From Loripinus fragilis (taxonomy: Eukaryota; Mollusca; Bivalvia; Lucinida; Lucinidae): DNA of 64,000 bases. A program made the position numbers and the translations under genes. The notes beneath the pieces are model-generated. The model was not told where the DNA came from, did not search any database, and saw only the letters and a list, made by a program, of their open reading frames with translations. Positions 37,861-47,832 of the stretch are shown here, in pieces (the first letter of the stretch is position 1; each line of letters begins with the position of its first letter). The stretch is from the NCBI GenBank assembly GCA_964019695.1, contig OZ026518.1:106612305-106676304 (forward strand), given 5' to 3'.

Positions 37861-38020
37861 GTAGCTTAATGAAGGTCAAAAGTATTGTAGAATGCTCCCC
37901 TTGGAGCATTCTCCCCTTGGAGCATTCTGCAATACTTTTGACCTGCATTAAGCAATAATTGGTCTGAAAACCAATTTGTGGTCTTTTTGAGAGTGGCCGT
38001 TTTACACAGGTTTTACTGTA
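37855..38020 (+). mobile_element. Palindromic MITE with ACAGTAAAACCTGT ends, left-truncated copy
   Basis: Retains the central palindrome, with a duplicated CTCCCCTTGGAGCATT core, and the right end CAGGTTTTACTGTA. The left end is missing or replaced by the adjacent tandem array. Confidence 0.75.
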
Positions 38021-38302
38021 ATGGCAAATCTACCTATAACGGCTGCCAGCAATATGGCAATTTTGTACATTGTATTTTCATTTTAGAAAAATTGCAATTT
38101 TGGTGGAAATGGCGGTCCTCGGCTTGAATACTTACATCATCATTTTTCAGGTCTACCCTGAAGGAAAGAATCCATACTGGCACCGACTCTTAATTACTTT
38201 ACCCCCTTCTTATTCACAAATTTATTTGCTATTCTGTGAGAAGTGGTATTTTCAGCCTGTATAACTTTAATGGTATGAAAAAAATCTTAAAAAAAGTCCA
38301 GG

Positions 38303-38540
38303 CCAAGAAGTTATAAAACTTTTTCATACTCAACGCAGCTGAGCACGAAGTTTATCCTGCTCATAAATGTTAAAATGCCAACAATTGTTGGCATTTTAAC
38401 ATTCATAAGCATGATAAATACAACATCTGAGATACTTTAAGCCAAAAACTGCTTATTTATTGGTATTTTAGTTTTTATGAGCAGTTGAAATTCCGTGCTC
38501 AGTTGAGTTGAGTTTGAAAAAAGTTTTATAACTTCGGGCC
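38303..38540 (+). mobile_element. TTATAAAACTTTTTCCATGC-type MITE, copy 2
   Basis: Ends AAGTTATAAAACTTTTTCAT and GAAAAAAGTTTTATAACTTC, with the central palindrome CAACAATTGTTGG. Sits about 24 bp beyond the donor of exon g. Confidence 0.8.
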
Positions 38541-38563
38541 TGTTTATTTCAAGCAATACATAC

Positions 38564-38673
38564 CTGAAAACAATTTCTTCCACTTTTTCTATATTGTGTT
38601 CTTCTTTTTCTTTATAGATTAAGAACTCCTCCTCCGGTATACTGATATCAGAGCTGTTTTTGGATGCCTCAAA
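38564..38673 (-). CDS. EH-domain protein, exon g: acidic coiled coil
   Basis: 110-bp exon, acceptor TCTCAG before 38673 and donor GTATGT after 38564. In phase 0 it reads FEASKNSSDISIPEEEF, then a strongly acidic and basic helix around YKEKEEHNIEKVEEIVF, ending two bases into the next codon. That codon is completed by the first G of exon h. Composition is typical of an extended coiled coil used for dimerisation in endocytic EH scaffolds. A short inverted-repeat element (38303-38540) lies about 24 bp past the donor. Confidence 0.88.
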
Positions 38674-39226
38674 CTGAGAAAAGAAAAAGAATTTGCAATG
38701 TATGAGAAACAATTATGCAAGTACAATCCTTAATAGATATTCTTGTACTTTTAGATGATAAGACTTAATGTGTCTAGTTAGAGTATTCTAGTTAGAGTAT
38801 TCTAGAAATAAGCTGGTCAAAATAAGTTAAGCCCAGCTGAAATTTTCTCATTGACTTAATACAAAATCATTCATGCTTGTCTTATCACATTTTTTGAATA
38901 AGGATTTGTGCATGAAATTTTCAGCAGGCTGGAGCAATGTTTCTTCTCAACATGTGCAATTTCATTTTTATTGCTAGATTTTCCGTAGAGTTTCACACAT
39001 TTCAGTAAACAACCCACTTTGTTCCCTATCATTCATATTAGTAAAATTGGCAAAAATATTGGTACTCTTGGAAAATTTAGCACATATCGAATGGCATTGA
39101 CACTTTGTGTTTAATTACATCTTAGATATTGTTGTTCAACTTGAGTATATCAGTTGCTTTAGAAATTTTTGCAACTTTGAAAAACCTTAAGACGCAGTAC
39201 TGATTAAATGGATACATATAACCCTT
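38674..39226. other. Intron sequence, no feature recognised
   Basis: AT-rich. A TAGTTAGAGTATTC direct repeat near 38775-38800 is the only local structure seen. Confidence 0.45.
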
Positions 39227-39375
39227 GTGGTTATAAAACTTTTTCCATGCTCAACTCAAATAAGCATATGAGTTTTAAAGCAAGAAAACCTTTTATTTTT
39301 CAGCGTTCTAGGTTTTATGAGCAGTTGAAATTTCATGCTCAATTGAGCATGAAAAAAGCTTTATAACCTCGAGGT
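39227..39375 (+). mobile_element. TTATAAAACTTTTTCCATGC-type MITE, internally deleted copy
   Basis: Both ends are retained (GTTATAAAACTTTTTCCATG and AAAAAAGCTTTATAACCTCG), but the central palindrome is lost, leaving about 150 bp. Confidence 0.7.
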
Positions 39376-39418
39376 CAGTTAGTGGATGAGGTTTCACTAG
39401 TCTATCACTATCATTGTT

Positions 39419-39664
39419 ATATGGGCCTCGTCTCCAGAAAACCTGTCTTCTGAGGTTTGCGGACAACAAAGTCGCAGCCCAGCCTGCGCATCCGCGCAGT
39501 CTGATCAGCGCCTTTGTTATTCGCTTATTGGAAAGTATCATATCTAGACTTGATACAGGCGAAATGTCAAGTTTCTAGGTAGTCTCTGTAGCTGAGCAGG
39601 CTGGTTAGAATCTCACTTTGTCGGAAATCCACGAAGACAGGTTTTATCGCGGTGAGGCCCATTT
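39419..39664 (+). mobile_element. GGCCTCGACGCGAGAAAACC-type MITE, copy 5
   Basis: Starts TATGGGCCTCGTCTCCAGAA, contains CGCAGCCCAGCCTGCGCATC, and ends GACAGGTTTTATCGCGGTGA then GGCCCA. About 246 bp. It lies about 120 bp beyond the donor of exon f. Confidence 0.85.
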
Positions 39665-39786
39665 CAGTGGGCTCTCATCTGCACCTCAAGGAAATCATTC
39701 AAACAGGTATATATAGGTAAATGCTTTTTTAAAAGAGTAAGAGTGAGTGGCTGGCAAGCTCCATCCAGTCTAAATGCTTTACTTAC

Positions 39787-39867
39787 CAATTCTTTATGTA
39801 AAGAAAATCTTTTCTTTAAAAGTTCTAGTCTTCTTGTTTCATTAGCTATCTGGGATTTTCTTTTTTC
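39787..39867 (-). CDS. EH-domain protein, exon f: coiled coil
   Basis: 81-bp exon (27 codons, phase 0 at both ends), acceptor TTTGCAG before 39867 and donor GTAAGT after 39787. It encodes a continuous lysine- and arginine-rich helix that starts EKRKSQIANETRRLELLKKR and ends SLHKEL. This continues exon e and leads into exon g without a frame problem. An inverted-repeat element (39897-40244) begins about 30 bp upstream of the acceptor, so the branch-point region may lie in or next to transposon sequence. Confidence 0.85.
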
Positions 39868-39896
39868 CTGCAAAAGAATGTGTAACAGTCTATTAA

Positions 39897-40244
39897 TTAA
39901 TTTTGGAAATTATTTTTTTGTTCAGAAATTACCAGGTTTTACTGATTGTCAAAACATACGCTACAAATAGGTTATGTTGAACCTAATGAAGTGGCCAGCA
40001 TAGTCAATGTGAACAAAACGTTTTGTATGCCAGAAATAGGTTTTGTTGACAAAATGTATGCCAGGAATAGGATATGTTGAAACATATCAAGTGGCCAGCA
40101 TAGTGATTATGAACAAAACATATGCAAGGTTTTATTGACAAAATCTATGCCAAAAGTAGGTTAGGCTGACCATAGGTTGATTTGTTCTGACAATCAGTAA
40201 AATCTTATGTTTTGCGAACAAAAAAATAATTTCCAAAATTCAAT
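39897..40244. mobile_element. Element with GGAAATTATTTTTTTGTTC inverted ends, copy 1
   Basis: Ends TTTTGGAAATTATTTTTTTG and CAAAAAAATAATTTCCAAAA, with ACCAGGTTTTACTGATTGTC and GACAATCAGTAAAATC just inside. The interior repeats a TATGCCAGGAATAGG-like motif several times. The relative at 55413-55770 shares both ends. It begins about 30 bp upstream of the acceptor of exon f. Confidence 0.8.
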
Positions 40245-40799
40245 AATGAGCTGTTGTGTGTGTGTTTTTCTAAAACAAACATGTAAATGAGTGTCATTGC
40301 TTGGTGTTTGCATTACAAATGGAAAAGAAAGACAGAAATGGAAGGATGGATAAGTGGAAAGCAATATGCCCTCCTCATTTTATTCAGTTGTGAAAAACTC
40401 TGGACCAATGGATTGCCAAGTAACAAAAACTTATTTCTCAGACAGGAAAAGCATGTCCAACAAAATAGTTCCAGATCAATCTGCTGGAAGAGGAGCAGTC
40501 TGGTTTTCTCTCTTCAACAGATCATTAGCTAGGATGGTTTAGTTAAGCTTATCAGCTGGAATAACTCGGTTGGATTGTACCTATATTGAAAAAAAAAGAC
40601 AAAACAATAATTGTAGAGTTCAATAATATCAACAGCTGCAGACCAGAAACCTGAAAACAGATGCAATGCCACATAATTTCAAAGGAAAACTATGTCCCCC
40701 AACCGCAATTTGAGTCAGCAAGCATGCTTACTGCTCTTTATTGTGTCACAATGATCCATCAATTGTTTCAAGGGAGAGCATGTACAAACACAATTTGGT
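40245..40799. other. Intron sequence, no feature recognised
   Basis: The plus-strand open frames 40287-40532 and 40354-40542 have no recognisable domain and overlap each other in different frames. Not supported as genes. Confidence 0.4.
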
Positions 40800-41940
40800 C
40801 AAACTTTGAAATTACAAGGTGCTTTGGTTACCATGAATATAAGGTCAAAGTCATAACAATCAAATTAACTCTTTTCTGTCTTCAAACAATGTATTTATGC
40901 AAGTTAGGTGTAGAAAAACCCACTGGTTCAGAAGACAGAGCTCTGAAAAGGCTGAATTTACAGTTTTTTTAAGGATGATGACCTTGAAATGAGGAGACCT
41001 TGAAAGTAAGGTCAAAGTCACCAAAATCATATCAACTCTACATTTTGCCACAATGATATAATACATTAAGTTTAGCTAGAATACTTTGTTCAATTCAAGA
41101 GATATCGTACAAAAATCCTATTTTGGTCAAAATTTGACATTTCAAAGTGCTGGTGTGACCTTGGAAATAGGGTCAGGGTCACCAAAATCAAATCAACTCT
41201 TTACCCTCTCCTGACAATATATCTGTGCAAGTTTGGTTAAAATTGAACCACTGGTTCCGAAGATAGTCTGTGGGAATGGCTGATTTATACTGCCTTTATA
41301 GAAGGGTGACCTTGAAAATTATGTCAAGGTCATCAAAGTCTAATCAGCTCTTTCCACCCTTCCAACAATGTATCTATGCAAATTTGGTCAAAATCCCTCC
41401 ACTGCTTCAAAGTATGGCACAGGGAAACCCTATTTTGGACATTTCAGAGTGCCTGTGTGACCTTGAAAATTAAATCAAGGTCACCAAAATCAACTCAACT
41501 CTTCTCCTTCTCCCAATAATGTGTCTATGTGAGTTTGGTCAAATTCCATCAACTGGTTCAGAAGATAACACATGGAAACCATATTTTGGACATTTCAAAT
41601 TGCCGGTGTGACCTTGAAAATTAGGTCAAGGTCATCAAAATCTAATCAACTCTTCCTCTCCCAACAATGTATCTATGTAAGTTTGGTCAAAATCCATCTA
41701 CTAGTTCAAAAGATAATGCACAGAAACAATATTTTTGACATTTCAAAGTGCCCCTGTGACCTTGAAAATAAGGTCAAGGTCACAAAATCTAATCAACTCT
41801 TCCCCTCCTCCCACTAATGTATCTATGCAAGTTTGGTCAAAATCCATCAACTGGTTCAGAAGATAATGTATGGAAATGAAAGTGGACGCAGAAGCAGAGG
41901 GGATCTGCACCAAAAACCGGGTTGGGGGACATAAAAACAT
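40800..41940 (+). repeat. Tandem array of about 145-bp units ending in a hairpin
   Basis: About seven units share GTGACCTTGAAAATTAGGTC, AAGGTCACCAAAATC, AATCAACTCTTCCC and ATGTATCTATGCAAGTTTGG. It ends with GTGGACGCAGAAGCAGAGG, then an imperfect hairpin (AAACCGGGTTGGGGGAC), then ATAAAAAC. Small open frames across it are by-products. Confidence 0.8.
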
Positions 41941-42295
41941 TTTTAATGCTAAAGTCCTATGTTCTTAAACCGCTGAGCCTCCAGTTCCCATGCCCTCATC
42001 GAAAAAGATATATATTACCTTAATCTGCCTAGATCACCTTTAATACCACAAACTTGCATGTTACCATGTTCTTAAGCACCCTTATTTCACTGATAATGGC
42101 CCATATTTTCTCTCATTATTTCTAACATTGACTTAGCCACCCGCCCATTCAGAATACCTTAATATATCTAAATATTCAGAACCAATATTCTCCCACCAGG
42201 TAAGCTATTAATAGGTTACCTGTACTCGCATTTAATTGGTACTCTGGGGAATAAAAAAGATCCTGATTGGATGCTGTTGGCACACCAATTACATA
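41941..42295. other. Intron sequence, no feature recognised
   Basis: No exon, RNA gene or repeat is supported. Confidence 0.45.
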
Positions 42296-42503
42296 CAATA
42301 AAACCTGTCCTAAGCGGCCAGTCAAAAATGGACAAAACAAAGGTCTTAAAGACAAATGGTAGCTTAATGAAGGTCGAAAGTATTGCAGAATGCTCTCATG
42401 GAGCATTCTGCAATACTTTTGACCTGCATTAAGCGGTAATCGGTCTTGAAAACCAATTTTTGGTCTTCTTTTTGAGTGGCCGCTTAAGACAGGTTTAACT
42501 GTA
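42296..42503 (+). mobile_element. Palindromic MITE with ACAGTAAAACCTGT ends, copy 3
   Basis: About 208 bp: AATAAAACCTGTCCTAAGCG to GCTTAAGACAGGTTTAACTG, with the central GCAGAATGCTCTC facing GAGCATTCTGC. Same orientation as 26971-27178. Confidence 0.85.
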
Positions 42504-42603
42504 TATATTGAGAGTGACGAAAACTCACAGCTTGCCAATTTAAGTTGAATTAATAATTTTGAACACTTAGCTATATAGTGACCTGACACTTAATTAATGC
42601 ATG

Positions 42604-42813
42604 TACAGTAAAACCTCCCTTAAGCGGCCACTCAAAAAGAAGGCAAAAAATTGGTTTTCAAGGCCGATTATTGCTTAATGCAGGTCAAAAGTATTGCAGA
42701 ATGCTCAAAGAGAGCATTCTGCAATACTTTCAACCTTCATTAAGCTACCATTTGCCTTTAAGACCTTTGTTTTGTCTATTTTTGAGTGGCCGCTTAAAAC
42801 AGGTTTTACTGTA
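42604..42813 (-). mobile_element. Palindromic MITE with ACAGTAAAACCTGT ends, copy 4, inverted
   Basis: About 210 bp, ends TACAGTAAAACCTCCCTTAA and TAAAACAGGTTTTACTGTA. Its internal order is the reverse of 42296-42503, only about 100 bp away, so the two form a larger foldback. Confidence 0.85.
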
Positions 42814-43923
42814 CAAACACTGCAAACCCAAATCAGGAGCAGTCTGATCAGGGACTTCAGTGTATTTGTTACTGTGACAAGAAATATGGGAATCAAAGAC
42901 CTGCGCATAATACCAATTCAGCAAGAGTTTCAATAATGTTCATTATTTTAGAACATTTGCCATGCACTTACTAGAACGATGAGTCAACGCTGATGGTCTA
43001 CAATATCAGGCTAGTGTTGCCAATGCTTGTCTGAGTCTGTATTTGATACATATATTACAAGACTTGCTTTCCAAGGGTAGACCCCATAATTTATATAAAG
43101 CAAACAAAGAAATGATCTACAACAATCATATTGGTTATTTTACAACCCACTCAAGCATTGAGGTATTGTTATATGGACAGATTTAAAGAGCGAAAACAAA
43201 ATCATGAAGGGTCCAATTATGGCCATATTTCTGTTGGGCCATCCAAAAAAGATCCTTATGGCAAGTAGTTTAATACAGACAGCAAAAGAACTGATCAGAC
43301 CTGCACAGTATGTGCAGGTCTGATTTGTTCCATTGCTGTCTGAAAGTTAGGTAAAGTTCTGTAACAACTCTCCAGCACAATGCATCAACTCCCAAATACA
43401 ATGTAGCAGAAAATATGGCAGCTGCATGGCCTAAATGGGCTTTTATCACAAGTTGTGGATCGATTGTTGGCGGTATTCAAACTTTCATCAATGAAAGTAT
43501 GTCTTATCTATATCTGTTGACTTTCTTCCAAATACAGGGTTTTAAAGTAGAAAAAGTTGTAAAAATCAATTTCATTTTTCTAGATGACCGAAATTTATGG
43601 TGGCCTGATAAAAACTAGGAGATCTTGCATAAACTAGAAAGGTGTTTCTTAAATGCTCCACACAAGATTTTTATAAGGTTTCTTATTAACAAGGTCCGAA
43701 GAAAATCTTTTCTTAATCAAAATCAAGTTCAAAGGTCAAAGCCAAGGTCAGAAAGTGGCATGCAACATTTTGCATGATATAGATGTATCAATAGGCATAT
43801 GCTTCAGACAATTTTTTTTCTGTTCAAGACCAAAGTGAAGGCGGTAAAGACCTGACATAAAAAAAACTTTTTTTCTACAAAACCAAAATGTATCCATGCA
43901 GAGACCAAGTTTGGTAATCCTAC
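42814..43923. other. Intron sequence, no feature recognised
   Basis: A short hairpin near 43290-43345 (GATCAGACCTGCACA facing TGTGCAGGTCTGATT) is the only structure. No exon supported. Confidence 0.45.
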
Positions 43924-44168
43924 ATATGGGCCTCGACATGAGAAAACCTGTCTTCAGTGGTTTTTGAACAACAAAGGCGCAGACCAGCCTACCCATCCGC
44001 ACAGTTTAATCAGCGTCTTTGTTATTCGCTAATTTCAAAGTATCAAATCTAGACTTGCTTCCAAAGAAATTTCAATTTTCTAGCTAGTCTCTGTAGCTTA
44101 GCAGGCTGGTTTGAATATCACTTTTTCGGAAACCCTGAAGACAGGTTTTGTTGCGTCGCTGCCCATAT
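43924..44168 (+). mobile_element. GGCCTCGACGCGAGAAAACC-type MITE, copy 6
   Basis: Starts ATATGGGCCTCGACATGAGA and ends GACAGGTTTTGTTGCGTCGC then TGCCCATAT. The internal CTAGCTAGTCTCTGTAGCTT is typical. About 245 bp. Confidence 0.85.
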
Positions 44169-44473
44169 ATTAATGCCCCTTTTCCACACAAACCACAAAT
44201 TGCCATGAACTGATACATTTTAGGATTTGTAATTGAATCTTATTCAGTCTCTGAAGTTCTTAACCGTTATAAGTCAGTTCTTGCAATTTTTGAGGCAATG
44301 AAAAAGTTTTGAACTGTTCAAAATTTTGGCCACAAACTCCTGTTTCCAATTTGTAACAAAATGCTAATGTATTCTTAGACAGTCGTAATCTATTCAAAGG
44401 CATTGTAGGTATCATTAATTCATTCAGGGACTCAGGAGAGGAAACCATGAAAAATTTCTTATTCTAGCTACAA

Positions 44474-44757
44474 TGGCAGTGGCAGATCCAGAGGGGGTTC
44501 AATGGGTTCGCTCCCCGCCCTCTGTTTTTAAATGTCCTATGACAATGTCAGTGGCGGATCCAGAGGGGGTTCAATGGATTCGCTCCCCGCCCTCTGTTTC
44601 TAAATATCCTATGAAAATGAAATAATTTGGTCTCAGTAAGACCAAATTATTTCATTTTCCTAGGACATTTAAGAAAAATGAGACAAAATCAGCAAAGGGA
44701 ACCCCCTCACCATTATACATATGAACCCACTTTACAGAAATCCTGGATCCGCCCCTG
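44474..44757. mobile_element. GGATCC-type element with duplicated left end
   Basis: The first about 72 bp (AGTGGCAGATCCAGAGGGGG onward) is repeated at 44547 (AGTGGCGGATCCAGAGGGGG). The centre is a palindrome, GAAATAATTTGGTCTCAG facing GACCAAATTATTTC. The right end is CTGGATCCGCCCCTG. Sister copy at 45596-45813. Confidence 0.75.
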
Positions 44758-44813
44758 AGTGTAGCAAGCTGGCTTGAGCCTTACCCAAGACTGGTTATCT
44801 TGTGATGAGGTAC

Positions 44814-44984
44814 TATAAGAATCTATCATGAGTGTGAGGATGGGACAGAAAAATCCCTCCTGAGGATCACCGATTAGCATCATGAGGCTTGCTGAGTGAT
44901 GACAAACGGTGATCTCAAGGGATGGATTTTTCTATCTTATCCTCACACAAATAATGGATTTTTTTCTTGCTCACCATTAAATAC
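44814..44984 (+). mobile_element. TGTGAGGATGGGA-type MITE, copy 1
   Basis: AGAATCTATCATGAGTGTGA to ATTTTTTTCTTGCTCACC. GAGGATGGGACAGAAAAATC faces ATTTTTCTATCTTATCCTC. GATCACCG and CGGTGATC lie inside. The inverted-orientation copy is at 61259-61423. Confidence 0.75.
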
Positions 44985-45363
44985 CGCATTTTCATATTTA
45001 TAGAAAGGCTCCTAGATGTTTCTGAATATGCTGAGTTGTGATCTATCATGCTGATGTAACTTTAACGTAACAATGACGTCACTTGTTTATGAAAATTGAG
45101 ACAACAGCTAGTGGTGATGATTATAGTCAATGTGATCCCTATATGTTGGTCTCTGAGGATGGTGCAGGGGACAAAAAACCACAGTTTTAAAGAAGATATT
45201 AGAAAATGTTCAAAATTTCAAATGGAACAGCAGGCAACAAAATGTGCAGCCGGCAAATCCAATTTCTAGTTAGATTGATGACTGAACTCTCAATCCAATG
45301 AATTGATGTTACAAAGCTCTTTGCTAACAGAGATGGCCAAATTTTGTTGCCCTAGTGCCATAC
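44985..45363. other. Intron sequence, no feature recognised
   Basis: No further exon seen to the left of exon e in this stretch. Confidence 0.45.
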
Positions 45364-45409
45364 CTTTGCTGTCATAAGCCTATTCTTCTGTCTGTTATAT
45401 TCTTCAACT
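45364..45409 (-). CDS. EH-domain protein, exon e: short coiled-coil exon
   Basis: 46-bp exon, acceptor TCTGCAG before 45409 and donor GTATGG after 45364. The single leading base plus the frame reads VEEYNRQKNRLMTAK, a charged helical segment that runs straight on in phase 0 into exon f. Upstream it needs two bases from the preceding exon, whereas exon d ends in phase 0. Either a small exon lies between 45410 and 47777, or one of these two exons is misplaced. The strong polypyrimidine tract and AG favour a real acceptor. Confidence 0.6.
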
Positions 45410-45536
45410 CTGCAGAAAAGACAAACAGATATATGGTATGAAACAAAACTATATCTAGAATAGGTTGGAAAAGCTTTTGTGAGATCGTACAGCCTTATCT
45501 TAGTAGGTCAAAATTCCACTTTCAAAACTAATAATA

Positions 45537-45969
45537 TGTTAAATGTTCTAAAATTTTGAACACTAGTTGCCTGCCATAAAGACCTAGACAAACAGGGGTG
45601 GATCCAGGATTTCTGGAAAGGGGGTTCATATGTATAAAGGGGTGGGGGTTCCATTTGCTGATTTTATCTCATTTTTTTTTAAATTATCCCATGAAAATGA
45701 AATAATTTGGTCTCACTGAGACCAAATTATTTCATCTTCATAGGATATTTAAAAACAGGGGACAGGGAGGGGGGTTCGAGCAAATCCCCTTAACCCCCTC
45801 TGGATCCGCCTCTGACAAACAGTGGTGACCAAGATCAGACTGAAGAAGCAGAGTCTTCCATGTTTCCTATTCTGACAAGCATTCTGTGGGTTCCAACTCT
45901 GATAATCAACACTTTACCAAACCAAAGAACAAAAAGAGAAAAAGAGTGAACGATTTATAACATTTACCC
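45537..45969. mobile_element. TAAATGTTCTAAAATT-ended element interrupted by another insertion
   Basis: The left end is TTAAATGTTCTAAAATTTTG then AACACTAGTTGCCTGCC. The right end is near AACATTTACCC. A GGATCC-type element (45596-45813) splits it. The unsplit relative is at 56509-56692, and the ends resemble those of 23506-26290. Confidence 0.7.
45596..45813. mobile_element. GGATCC-type element with 9-bp target duplication
   Basis: 218 bp, from GGGTGGATCCAGGATTTCTG to CCTCTGGATCCGCCTCT. GACAAACAG flanks both sides (45587-45595 and 45814-45822). The uninterrupted paralogue near 56543 reads CTAGACAAAAAGTGCAGACC across the same point, which supports the boundaries. The centre is the same GACCAAATTATTTCAT palindrome as in 44474-44757. 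An 8-9-bp duplication fits hAT or Mutator-type integration; which one is not decided here. Confidence 0.82.
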
Positions 45970-45982
45970 ATAACCCATTTAA

Positions 45983-47302
45983 CAGGGCCGTCGCTGCGTA
46001 TTTAAAAGTGGTCCGGCGGAGGAAGCCATCGAGTACCGAAAGCACGAGAGCGGGGAGAGCACGAGAAGGGGGTTAATCCCCCTCTCGTTAGGGGGTTCGG
46101 GGGACCTCCCCCGAGAAAATTTTTGAATTTTTAGCGCTTCTATGTGCGTTTTTAACAGGGGTTTTATGCGTTTGGGACTAGGTTTTAGTCGTTTTGGTCA
46201 CAAAGATATTTCTTGTCGCGTGAGAAACCGAATGCTTGACAAAATTGTTTTCAGACAGTCACATGTTGTTGTTTTTTACTTTTTTTCTTCAACATGTTTC
46301 TTTGACATTAAATATTTCATCTATGTCCCTGCAGGTTTTAGCAAAGTACTTTTAGCACTGATCCTTGGTAATACTTCAAAGAGTCGTGTTTTCGAAAATA
46401 TATGTATACACTTAGTATGGCGTCTTTTCAATTAGAACACCCGTTAAGGATGCAGGCTTCATCTAGGTTTTGGCTTCGGTAGGCATAACATGAGATTTTT
46501 TGCTTTATCATAACAACTGTCGAACCACGATGGCTAAACACTTCTTTGCTCATGCTTCTCAAAGTCGAGTGAACGTTGGGGGAACCGAAAAGTCTTGGGC
46601 TGAATTGGAACAGGCGGGACTCGTATATCCGTAATGGAATGCATTGTAATTACAAAGGCTCACGATGCTCATATATGTAAAGTCAAAACGTTTCAAACAA
46701 ACTGTGTCGCTCGACACGTTAAATATAAGAAGAAATAAAACAATATGTCAGTTTGAGGGCATGAAACTGGATCATAGAAATTATCTGGACCTCAACGAGA
46801 AGACCTGTCTAGGGCTTCCCACCATGCAAGACTCAAACCAGCCTACTCAGTTACAGAGATTAGCCAGAATGCTTTTAAAAAATATTGTGTATAGCAAGTT
46901 TATCAATTATACTTTACTGGGAGCGACTAATAAAGGCGCTGATCAGACTGCGCGGATGTGTAGGCTGGTCTGCGCCTTTGATGTTCGCATGCAGCTACGT
47001 CAGGTTTTCTCTCGACACGGTCCATAAGTATGATTATGTCCACTAAGACCATCAGATTATGAAATTAATCAGGTGTCATTATAATTTTCCATTGCTTTCA
47101 CACCTTGGCTAGTTCGGTCTATTGGTGACACGCGAAACGAGTGTTATTGAAAATTGTATCAATAAATTTTGGCAGATTGAATAAAATCAGAGTAAAAAGT
47201 AAAATGAGCCGAAACGAGAAAAAGGGACACGGCGGAAAGCATACTCGGCCCAAAAAGTGGTCCGGCGCTCGCCGTCTTGCCGGACCGGCGACGACGGCCT
47301 TG
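45983..47302. mobile_element. 1.3-kb insertion with CAGGGCCGTCG ends and TTTAA duplication
   Basis: The left end CAGGGCCGTCGCTGCG and the right end CGACGACGGCCTTG are inverted, and AAAGTGGTCCGGCG occurs near both ends. TTTAA flanks it at 45978-45982 and 47303-47307. Removing the element rejoins AACCCATTTAAGCCGAATGG, which matches the uninterrupted repeat at 8067. It has no recognised coding region. A MITE (46787-47029) lies inside. A local GC-rich stretch, 46000-46130, contains inverted CCCCCTCTCGTTAGGGGG. Confidence 0.85.
46787..47029 (-). mobile_element. GGCCTCGACGCGAGAAAACC-type MITE, copy 7
   Basis: Starts TGGACCTCAACGAGAAGACC, contains GGCTGGTCTGCGCCTTTGAT near the right end, and ends TCAGGTTTTCTCTCGACACG. 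Reversed relative to 6899-7147. Nested in the 45983-47302 element. Confidence 0.8.
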
Positions 47303-47510
47303 TTTAAGCCGAATGGAATTTCCCATTCTTATCATTTGGACCAGTCCATTTCCATTTTAAGGGTTGTTAGGTGGTATTTTGTATTTTCATTAAAATTTGA
47401 AGAGAACATTCTGTAGCAAACAGTGGAAACCCTGATCAGATGCCACATTCTGTGGCATCTGATATGGGTCTGCACTGTTCAAAAAGGATGCTAGGCTTAT
47501 ATGGTTTAAA
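47303..47510 (+). mobile_element. Right part of the AACCCATTTAAGCC repeat split by 45983-47302
   Basis: Continues TTTAAGCCGAATGGAATTTC through GGGTTGTTAGGTGGTATTTT to CAAAAAGGATGCTAGGCTTA. Its left 12 bp are at 45971-45982. Confidence 0.75.
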
Positions 47511-47634
47511 AAAACAATTTTGCCTGTGTGAAGTGTTTTAAAGTATGTTTTATACAAGCAAACTACAGTCCTTCCCTTTTCAAAGCATATTACTTTGTAG
47601 AACACAGACTCAATACTAGTGTCAGTCAAACATA

Positions 47635-47700
47635 TTTTGTGGATACTACGAAGAACAATCTCACTGAGATGGTTCTTTGGAGTATTCACAATATATACTC
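47635..47700. mobile_element. GAGACGGTTCTTTTGAG-type hairpin repeat, fragment
   Basis: GAAGAACAATCTCACTGAGA and TGGTTCTTTGGAGTATTCAC are an imperfect inverted pair. It matches the hairpins at 48515-48640 and 49530-49640. Confidence 0.55.
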
Positions 47701-47777
47701 TGATTAAGAAGTTATCAAAAAATCAAAATTGAATGATTAAATTTTTTGCTGACCACAACAAGATGCTATAAACTAAC

Positions 47778-47832
47778 CTTGAGCTGCCATATAGCTTCTT
47801 CCAAATGTTGAAATGACCAAAAGGGAGTTGAT
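47778..47832 (-). CDS. EH-domain protein, exon d: start of coiled-coil region
   Basis: 55-bp exon, acceptor GGATAG before 47832 and donor GTTAGT after 47778. The first base completes the split codon from exon c (AG+A, arginine). The frame then reads STPFWSFQHLEEAIWQLK and ends exactly at a codon boundary. Its length and heptad-like LEEAIWQLK ending fit the beginning of a coiled coil. It is small, so chance cannot be excluded, but the splice sites, phase and position in gene order all agree with exon c. The next placed exon does not match in phase. Confidence 0.68.

Noticed and set aside
40510..40590. Possible minus exon reading VQSNRVIPADKLN
   Set aside because: Has an acceptor-like TATAG but runs into a stop without a donor, and exons e and f already join in phase without it.
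44260..44448. Minus open frame of 62 codons ending LPQKLQELTYNG
   Set aside because: Looks protein-like, but there is no AG acceptor in the right place. It ends in a stop although further exons lie downstream, so it does not fit the EH gene.
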